From: Candolleomyces eurysporus
Lineage: Eukaryota > Basidiomycota > Agaricomycetes > Agaricales > Psathyrellaceae
Direction of reading: 5' to 3'
NCBI GenBank assembly: GCA_027579435.1
Contig: JANBPK010000708.1
Location: 62,001 to 126,000, forward strand
Length of the DNA: 64,000 nt
How positions within the stretch are numbered: position 1 is the first letter of the stretch; each line of letters begins with the position of its first letter. Both the position numbers and the translations under genes were made by a program. The notes under the pieces were generated by a model that was not told the origin of the DNA, did no database searches, and was given only the letters and a program-made list of their open reading frames with translations. Shown piece after piece: positions 56,285 to 64,000 of the stretch.

Positions 56285-57867
56285 ATGCAGGACCCAGCCA
56301 AGTAAGGCGCTCGCTATATAGCTTTTCAATCTCACCAAGTCGATCGCTCACCCTGACANTTTTTTGGCTTCTTTTTGCTTTGCAGTACGTGGTATTGCGA
56401 GGCTACCCTCTGCCAGTTTTCCACTACCCACGAGCCAGCCTTCAAGGCTCATGTACGATCTCATGGAATCGGTGGGCAGAAGCGTATGATCAAGGGAAAG
56501 CAAGGTTACCTCAAGCTGGTCATGGAAATGTCTTTGGAGATCGTTCTCGAGATATTCGAGTACTTGGGTCCTGGAGACCTTCTAAGCTTGGCAAGGGTCA
56601 ATAAACGGTTTCGGTCTCTCCTGCTCAACCACCGCAAGGCTTTATCTTTGTGGGAGTCGGTGAGTTCCTTGCCTTCTTTCGCCTGCTCCTCTAGTTCTTG
56701 AATTGCGGACTGAATGGGATTCCACACATCTATACGGCTACCAGGCGTTTACTAACGCTCACCCGACGCCTCCGCCCTGCCCTCCTGAATTGAATTTGGT
56801 TCAGTATGCCTCACTGCTCTTCGGCAAGATCTGTGATGTGAGCCGTACTGTGCATTATAGACGCGACAGTTCTCTGCTGATAAGATGGCTCGTTACAGTG
56901 CTGCGGGTCTGACCAGGGAACCAAGCCTGTCTACTTCTGTCTAGCCCGAGTCTGTTCAGACTGCTACAAAAATGAGTGAGAGATGCTCCTTTCCTAACGT
57001 GCTGCGTGGACCTGGACTGAAGCATTCTCTGGTACAGGTTCATCAACATTGATACAAGTCGGTTCATCAATGGTGTCGCTCATTGGACCATGGTTCCTTC
57101 GCGCAATGATGCTAGAAAGGGGTGTGAGTACCATTGACTTCTTTATTCTTGTGATTTCGTTCCTGATTTTTTTTTTTCGGAAACCGATAGATCATGGAGC
57201 TTCTTACTTCAAGCCAATCTTTGAAAAACACTCGGCAGTGTTGCACCGTTTAGAGGTTGTGGAAAACGATGCTACAGCAGGACATAAGTACAGAGGCGAG
57301 GAGTGGAACAGGATGATTGAAAGACAGTCATGGGTGAGTAAGCTCAATCGTCGTGTTATTCACCTCTGCCCGAAAGTCCTGAATCGTATTATATCAGGTT
57401 GACCCGATATACAACTGGGAAGATGAATGTGAGAGGATCAAGAAAGCTGGACTCGAAGCTCGCAGGTCGATTAGAAGAGAGGCGTACGTGTCTTGTCATT
57501 CCTCTGTGTAAAAGAGAATACCAAGTATTTATTCGTCGCTTGTCCCGACACCCTTTCTAGTATTCTTGACAGGATTCGTGAACTAGGTCAATTTGCTCTC
57601 CTTTCCCTTTGTTTTAGGACGACCTCGCTCATTCCCATCGTCCAGGATACGCAGAAGAGTTGGATCGTTTGCAGGCCAAGGAAATCACTGCGCTGCCTGG
57701 TATAAAGGGGATGTCGATGAAGCTTCTCACAGAAAAAGGTTGGTTTAGTTCTTCTCTCTATTTCTCTGCGACTTGAGCTCACTCTTGGATGGATTGTAGA
57801 GTGGAAAAAGCTCAAGCCCGTTCTTGTGAACACCATGGAGACGCTGCGGAGCGGCGATCTAGAGTGA
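56285..57867 (+). CDS. F-box protein 2: C2H2-like finger plus F-box, C-terminally short
   Basis: Related to F-box 1, 3 and 4 but altered at both ends. Exons are 56285-56301, 56386-56659, 56745-56837, 56899-56975, 57038-57123, 57191-57333, 57398-57483, 57561-57586, 57618-57738 and 57800-57867. A six-codon first exon leads into CEATLCQFSTTHEPAFKAHVRSH, an exact CX4CX12HX3H zinc-finger spacing, then the F-box (EMSLEIVLEIFEYLGPGDLLSLARVNKRF) and PPELNLVQYASLLFG. At 57586/57618 the splice leaves the frame one base short. Past that point the homologous exon reads DDLAHSHRPGYAEEL.. and a final EWKKLKPVLVNTMETL ends at TGA (57865-57867). The roughly 350-residue C-terminal domain of its relatives is missing. 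It may be a decaying copy or a shorter isoform. Confidence 0.62.
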
Positions 57868-58162
57868 GAGACAGCCAGTCCGAGTATCTCGCCGCTCTTC
57901 GTGTTCCTCCTTGGGCATACTTCTCTCACTCCAAGTTCGAGACGAAAGCAAGGATATATGTGAACGTTTGAACAGAGGATAGGCGTAATTATGCATTCAG
58001 ACAAGATGGACACGATATTACACAACGGCACAAGATATAAAGTACACTACACAAAAGATATAAAGCTATGTACAAGAAGCGAATATAGTCTACATATTAT
58101 AAGGTAAACTTATAAAGCAGGCAGTTGAACGAATATATCAGATGAAGGGAGATAAAGAAGGC

Positions 58163-59358
58163 TCAGTACATAGCCCAAATTCCTCTCGATAGCCCGCTAG
58201 GGCCGTAACACCCTCCCATACCGTCCTTATCTTCAACCTCAAATTTGAGGGTGCATTTCATTCCGTTCTTCGAATAGTTGACGTCGAGCGAATTGACTAT
58301 CAATTCGCATTGCCCAAGTTTGACAGACTTGGCGAAGCGAGGGCCGCCTGCAAAGTGAAGTCGTCAGCACACGGTCGAATATAAGTGCGTGGTATACCCT
58401 TACCTCCACGAGTCCAAGAGTTGCCTTTGAGTGTCGACAAACCGTTTCCAAAGAATTCGACCAATTGCGACTGGTTCTGGACAGCACTATCAGCTAAAAA
58501 ATTGTGATGGAAGTAGTATGGAATGGCTCACGAAATGCATTATGGTAACAGTGCTTGTAGGCTTATTCTGCGGCGTAGGCTGTATAAGCGTGCCCTTGCC
58601 ACCAAACAAGCTTTGGAATTCAGCGTTTTCGAGTACTTCGTCGAATTTGACAGTCTTGGGCGCTCCTTGGAACTTGAGATCGGCAGCTTTGCAGTCTTTC
58701 TTGAGACTAGTAAAAAAGTGTCAGAATCAGGGCAGGAGAAGCAGGCCACGACGCGAAACACACCGGTCCAAGATTTTCTTAACTTGCATCTTTCGCTTCT
58801 TTTCGTCCTCTTTCGCGTTTCCAGAGCTAGATCCGGCTGCGGCACTTGGACCGGCGTCGGACGCGGGAGTGGTCTCTGAGTTGACGGTGGTGCGTGCGCG
58901 TTTGGCGGGCCTCTGGTCTTGTTCTTGTGCAGACGCGGCGAGTTGGTCTTCCAGCTACGCGTTGCCAGTGTATGAGTTGGTTTGACGCGTCGCACAAGTT
59001 CAAAAACGTACCTCGAGGATTCGGAGGCGCATGGCAGCAAGAACTTCTGGAGTTACAGGGATAGAGCCATTCAGGTCCAGCTCGCCTATACAACACAATG
59101 GTGCACAAAAAAGAGGCCCTGGTCAGCAAGGAGGTACTGGGGCATGATGCAGCAAAGATATGGGTCGAAGCCAAGGCACGAAGGTAAGGACGACTTACTT
59201 CCATCAGCAAGCGCGAGCTTGCGTTTCTTGGAATTGGGTGCAGCTGCGGTCGACTTTCTCTTCATGCTTGCGTCCAATGTTGTCTGGGTATACACCAGAG
59301 CGGGGAGGGCTTGATTGTGCGGGGTGAAGGAAAGAGTAAGAGGGATAGTGGTAGACAT
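58163..59358 (-). CDS. Hypothetical basic protein, nuclear-type
   Basis: Not recognised. Six minus-strand exons (59358-59199, 59085-59012, 58954-58764, 58706-58532, 58476-58404, 58347-58163) give 285 residues with consistent phases. The N-terminus STTIPLTLSFTPHNQALPALV precedes a bipartite nuclear-localisation-like stretch (KRKSTAAAPNSKKRKLA). A low-complexity Ala/Ser middle follows (DAGPSAAAGSSSG), then a Lys-rich helix (EDEKKRKMQVKKILDRLKKD). The C-terminal part looks folded, ending in short beta-like runs (FAKSVKLGQCELIVNSLDVNYSKNGMKCTLKFEVED). No signal peptide or membrane segment. It is head to head with F-box 3 across 167 nt. Confidence 0.75.
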
Positions 59359-59525
59359 TTGGACTTGGAGATTTGAATACAAAAGTTTAATGGAAAAAGG
59401 TCCAAGCTCAAGCACAAGGCGCTAAGTTTTATAGTGTTTACGGCAGGCGCGTCTTATGGTTCCCACGCACGCGACACTGTATGCACACGTGTGAAGCATG
59501 TGAGAGATAAGATGTGTTTTGGGTC

Positions 59526-62110
59526 ATGGAGTCAGACAGTATTGCCTCTTCTTCTCCTTCTCTCATGCTCATGCCAGCTCGAAGGTCCCCCAGTCAAGCC
59601 CACGAGAATGAACCCAAAAGACAGAAGGTAGCACTCGATCCAGCGCTGAATGAGCCACCCGATCAGGATTCCGGCGGGCCGCTGGCAGAAATGCCCCTCG
59701 ATATCCTCACAGAGATATTCAGGCATCTGGAGCCAGTCAACCTGCTCATACTTTTGCGGACTAGTCGATTTCTTCGGGCGCTCCTACTGAATCGTCCTGT
59801 TGCGTCTCTCATTTGGAAGAATGTAAGTTTATATGATTAGTTCTCTGCGCTAAGTTAGATTCTTTCCTCCCTAGGTATTTTCCCTGGCTCAACCTGCACC
59901 ACCTCCCTGTCCGGACGACCTGACGCTTCCGCAGTATGCCAATCTTCTCTACGGAAACTGTTATGCAAGTCACACTTCCCCGACTGTCGTCAACATCATA
60001 CCGAGCCATTGATCTTGCACAGTATTGCGATACCAACGACGGACTTCAATACGCTTGGCTCTGTTATATGCGTGTTTGCAATGCATGTTTAACACGAAAG
60101 TGGGGTTTCCGCTCTTTCTGTAAAGACTTTGGACTAATGCCGATCACCAAGTTTTGTTGAAGTTCGCACTGACCGCCGCATCGGGAAAGATCTCTCAGAA
60201 ATAGTACCTTCCTACGCCAAGAAAATCGGCTCTGGATGTAAGTGAGCGCCGAGGGTTCTCAAAGGATCAAAAATTAATTCCAAACTCCATCTTGACGAAG
60301 ACGGTTGGCTTAAAGCGGTACTGTGCCCACCAGTGGAGTATGCCCTCAAACTCCAGGAGCTGCGCAAAGCATCGCGCAACAAGAAGTCATATGACGAGTA
60401 CGTCAGTCGAGAATCAGAGAAACTCGCTCGGAGGCGGGAAGGAGTATGTTGTTCCACCGTCATGGGCCTCTTTTTCCCGGTCAGTCGCAACTGACTTTTG
60501 GGTCAAGTGCAACGCTCTATACGAATGGGCAGTCAAGCTCGAGCAATTCACAAAAGAAGATATTGAAGCTAGACGCCGGGCGCGGAGAGATGCGTATGTA
60601 TTCCTCACTTGTCACTCGCCAACATTTTGGACACTAAGCTGGTCGTGCGCCCATTCTGGCANGGTTTGGTCAACGCATTGCCAATCTTGGAGAAGGTATT
60701 TTGAATGTCTCTTAGTCCATTCTGGATCTCTCGTATCGTTATTGCTTTCCTAACATGTAACACTTTTGTGCCAGGTCTTGAAACGGTCTTTGACCGCCTA
60801 AGTTCGCAAGGTCCTGAAGTTCTCAATAGGGAGTTACCAGGGATCAGCGGTGTTGACCCCCTCGCAAGTGAAGGTATGTCCGTTGACCAATCCTTGGTTT
60901 ATCAAACCCCTCAGGCTTGACGCTGAATACAGATTGGGAAGCCTTACGACCCAGGATTGTTGAAACACTTGAGTCATGGCAGCAGAAGTTTGAAGATCAG
61001 GACAGGTCCAAACTCATTACTGATCGAACAAACAAGCTACTTGGCCCAGCATATGACTATTACATTTCTCACCACCGGAGTGAGCAGCTGTTCGCACCCC
61101 CACGCCAGCAGCTCGCCGAGATGGAGCCCTTCCGAAGTCTCATTTACGACACGCCCCCGAATGTGCAGCTGGCACAAGGCGACTTTCTTGCTCATCTGGA
61201 CATCCTCCCCCAACTCTTCGAGGCTTGGAAAGAAGAATCTGTCAAATTGCTGCTTGGGCTACTTGGCGTAGAATCAGAGAATAGCGCTGATAGCCCCGGA
61301 GCGAAAGGGAAAGAGGCTCCTCTCAACAGCTCTATCCTAGAGAAAGCAACCAGCATTTTCCAATGCACTCGCTGTTCAAAACCAATCTTACACCACGCTA
61401 TCTTGTCCCATTCTTGCACAGTCAATCGCCTCAGGGGTCTTCCAAACAAACCCAGCTGTCGGTGGCCATGGGATGAAGTTCAGGCACACGAGGAAGCGTC
61501 CCGCTATGCAAAGGTCATTATCAAGATTCTTGGCGAGGATCCTGACGCTATCACCCGTAGCCAGCTTGAGGAGGCTAACCAGCGACTTGAGTGCATCCGG
61601 TGCCGTCATAAAGTCAGTCGTAAAAGCATTAACAAACACAACCGCCTCGTCATGAATTGGCGCCAAGCTGTACGTTCGTCCATAATCTGGATCAAGGGGT
61701 AGCATCAGATCACAGCTTAATTTAAACGCTCATAGATCCTCCACGAGCTCCAGAAGCATTCGGACAAAGACAAAGTTACCTGCGAGACAGGGTGGAAAAT
61801 TGTAGACGCACAGTCCCATGGCACCGCCTACTCGAAGGAAATCAGATCATCAAGAGGTGTCCGAGGCAGTGGATATTCAGGAAGAGAAGATTATGAGTAC
61901 TGTGTGCAATGTGGCCTGTGCGACATCCAGGATGGTCAGGTTGTTTACCCGTTCCATTGGAACGGGCCACCGGGGCTCCACCAGGGTGCTAAAACCTGCA
62001 CTGGCGTGGTGAGACACGACCTAGCCACTATGGGGGTGTATCGCCGCAAATATGTACCGTCGGACTTGTCTTCGTGGCCCCTCCCAGTCAGAATACCCGA
62101 ATCCAGTTGA
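59526..62110 (+). CDS. F-box protein with Cys/His C-terminal domain (F-box 3)
   Basis: 673 residues in ten exons (59526-59822, 59875-59964, 60023-60099, 60152-60237, 60301-60443, 60508-60593, 60664-60695, 60775-60873, 60933-61669, 61736-62110), all in phase. The F-box reads EMPLDILTEIFRHLEPVNLLILLRTSRFLRALLLNRP. Next are PDDLTLPQYANLLYGNCY, a Cys-containing block (WLCYMRVCNACL) and VEYALKLQELRKASRNKKSYDEY. The large C-terminal part has TNKLLGPAYDYYISHHRSEQLF, CTRCSKPILHHAILSHSC and CIRCRHKVSRKSINKH, then YCVQCGLCDIQDGQ near the end. These recurrent CxxC..H..H units suggest bound zinc. Intron 2 has a GC donor (59965) where its sister F-box 4 has GT. The N at 60662 interrupts the acceptor of intron 6. 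Confidence 0.87.
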
Positions 62111-62458
62111 AATACCAGGAAATCCACTGATGCTCCAAATTCACTAGATGTAGCTATATCACTTGTTAGCCCATTACCTCGATCGTCTTTCATTTCGTAA
62201 ACCTAGTGATTGTTTGTCCGATGTACTCGTTAGTAACTTACGCACAGTGCTGTCCAGAAGAAACCCTAGGGTCGAGATCAATCCAATCGGCCGAGCGTCA
62301 TGTTCAGAGCTCAGACCGGCCCACGTCTAACAAGGAAAGTTCTTATGAAGGACTGGCAGTGTATAGTGAGCATGCTGCGATAAGATAAGATGCTTTCGGG
62401 ACCGATGACGGCGTGGACGAAGACCTAAATTGGACAACGCAATGCCCGCCTTCCTCTC
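62111..62458. other. Intergenic stretch between F-box 3 and F-box 4
   Basis: About 350 nt with no gene; F-box 3 and F-box 4 are adjacent tandem copies on the same strand. Confidence 0.55.
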
Positions 62459-64000
62459 ATGCCACCCCAACGCTCCCGTTCACTCAGTCAGTCTCACGAG
62501 CCTCACCCTAACTCAAAAAGGCAGAAGTTAGGGTTCTCTTCAGAGCCAAATGGATCTCCGGCAAAGGAATCCAGTGGACCACTGGTGGAAATGCCCCTCG
62601 ATATCCTCACAGAGATATTCAAGCATTTGGGGGTAGGCAACCTGCTCATGCTTTTGCGGACTAGTCGATTGTTGCGGACGCTCCTACTGAATCGTCCTGT
62701 TGCTTCTCTCATTTGGAAGAATGTAAGTTTGTCCAGTGTATGATGAGTTTCTCTGTGCTAAGCTACTTCTTTCGACCCTAGGCATTTTCGGCGGCTCAAC
62801 CTGCACCGCCTCCCTGTCCAGACGACCTGACGCTTCCGCAGTATGCCAATCTTCTCTACGGAAACTGTTATGTAAGTTGCACTTCCCCGGCTGTGTTCAA
62901 CATTATTCAAGTCATTAATCTTTCACAGTATTGCGATACCAGCGACGGACTTCGATATGCTTGGCTCTGCTATATGCGTGTTTGCGACGCCTGTCTGACA
63001 CAAAAGTGGGTTTTCTCTGCCTTTTTGTAAATACTTCAAATTGACGCCGATGACCTAGTTTTATTGAAGTTCGCAACCGCCGCACCTGCAAAAAATTATC
63101 AGAAATAGTGCCTTCCTACACCAAGACAGCGCCTCGTAACCGATGTAAGTGTATCCCAGGGGCCTTCAGAGGATTAGAATTCAACTCCAAGCTCTGTTTC
63201 AATGTAGTCGGCTGGCGGGAGGACACAATAATGTGCCCACGGGTGGAATATGTCCTCAAATCAGAGGAGCTGCGCAAGGCATCTCGCAACAAGGATACGT
63301 ACGACGACTATGTCAGTCGAGAATCAGAAAAACTCACCCGGAGGCAAGAAAGGGTATGTTATCTCAACTTCAACTTCGACCGTCTTTATTCTCGACTAGT
63401 CGCAGCTAACTTCTCGGTCAAGTGCAAAGCCCTATACAAATGGGAAATCAAGTTTGAGCGATTCACTTACCTAGATACCGAGACTAGGCGCTTGGCTCGC
63501 AGAGACGCGTATGTATTACCCATCACTCACTCGTCAAGCTCTCGGACAGTAGGTTGACCAAGCGCCGATTCTGGCAGGTTTCGTCAACACATTACTAATC
63601 TTGGAAAAGGTATCTTCAATGCCATTCTGCCCATCGTTATCTCTATATCTCTCAGGTGATTATTGTTTGGCTAACATGTAATACTTTTGTGCCAGATTAC
63701 GAAACGGTCCTTAACCGCTTACGTTTGAACGGCCCCGATTTTCTCAATAGAGAGCTACCAGGTATCAGCGGTGTTGACCCTCTCACAAGTGATGGTATGT
63801 CCATACCGGTCCTTGATCTATCAACCCCCTCACGTCCGACGCTGAATGCAGATTGGGAAACTTTACAACCAAGGATCGTTGAAGCCCTTGAGTCATGGCG
63901 ACACAAGTTTGAAGATCAGGACAGATCCGAACTCATTACTGATCGAACGGACAGGCTACTTGGTCCAGCGTATGACTATTACATTTCTCACCACCGGAGT
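62459..64000 (+). CDS. F-box protein (F-box 4), 3' end outside window
   Basis: Close tandem copy of F-box 3. Exons 62459-62722, 62782-62871, 62929-63005, 63059-63144, 63208-63353, 63423-63508, 63578-63609, 63696-63794 and 63852 onward match the sister gene exon for exon. The F-box (EMPLDILTEIFKHLGVGNLLMLLRTSRLLRTLLLNRP) and LTLPQYANLLYGNCY are nearly identical to F-box 3, while the N-terminal 40 residues and the segment after VPSYTK differ. The frame is intact to the window end, which falls inside the DYYISHHRS motif, so the zinc-like C-terminal domain is not visible. A recent duplication is the simplest reading. Confidence 0.86.

Noticed and set aside
60292..60753. 153-codon frame overlapping F-box 3
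   Set aside because: Its first part is the wrong frame of exon 5; the real frame is fixed by near identity with F-box 4.

Overview
The window comes from a filamentous basidiomycete, most likely an agaricomycete (mushroom-forming) fungus. The evidence is dense gene packing, many introns of about 45-65 nt with GT donors and CTAAC-like branch points, a HSP9/HSP12 stress protein, a GID4 homologue, a Yck-type casein kinase, and two lineage-typical families: eight-cysteine single-pass membrane proteins and large F-box proteins. Almost every gene had to be assembled from short exons by hand. Exon joins were accepted when reading phase was kept and family motifs ran across the junction. No transposon, CRISPR array, phage gene or complete biosynthetic cluster was seen.

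Layout. 1-7.2 kb: the 3' part of an aldo/keto reductase, then three tandem membrane-protein paralogues sharing eight cysteines, then a small acidic protein. 7.6-19 kb: housekeeping genes CHMP7 (ESCRT-III), HSP9/12, OTU1 deubiquitinase, an intron-containing tRNA-Phe, V-ATPase subunit D, ribosomal protein L26, FRG1-like, an unknown protein and the Ran GTPase. 19.6-31 kb: a 14-TM-type MFS transporter, GID4/Vid24, a flavin monooxygenase and casein kinase 1. 31.9-46 kb: a very large JmjC protein, a Zip3/HEI10-like RING protein, a LEA2-domain membrane protein, a DUF726 lipase-like protein and a YeeE/YedE-type transporter. 45.9-64 kb: spliceosomal Slt11/RBM22, then an F-box family of four members interleaved with Utp21/WDR36, SRP receptor beta and an unknown nuclear-type protein. 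The last F-box gene runs off the end.

Most genes serve separate core processes: ubiquitin and protein turnover (OTU1, GID4, F-box), membrane traffic (CHMP7, SRPRB, CK1, V-ATPase), and ribosome and RNA work (L26, Utp21, Slt11, tRNA). The local expansions are the two paralogue arrays, one at each end. The sequence carries many single Ns. In at least four genes, treating one N as a surplus base restores frame or a splice site, so some Ns mark length ambiguity rather than an unknown base; reading frames near Ns should be judged with that in mind.
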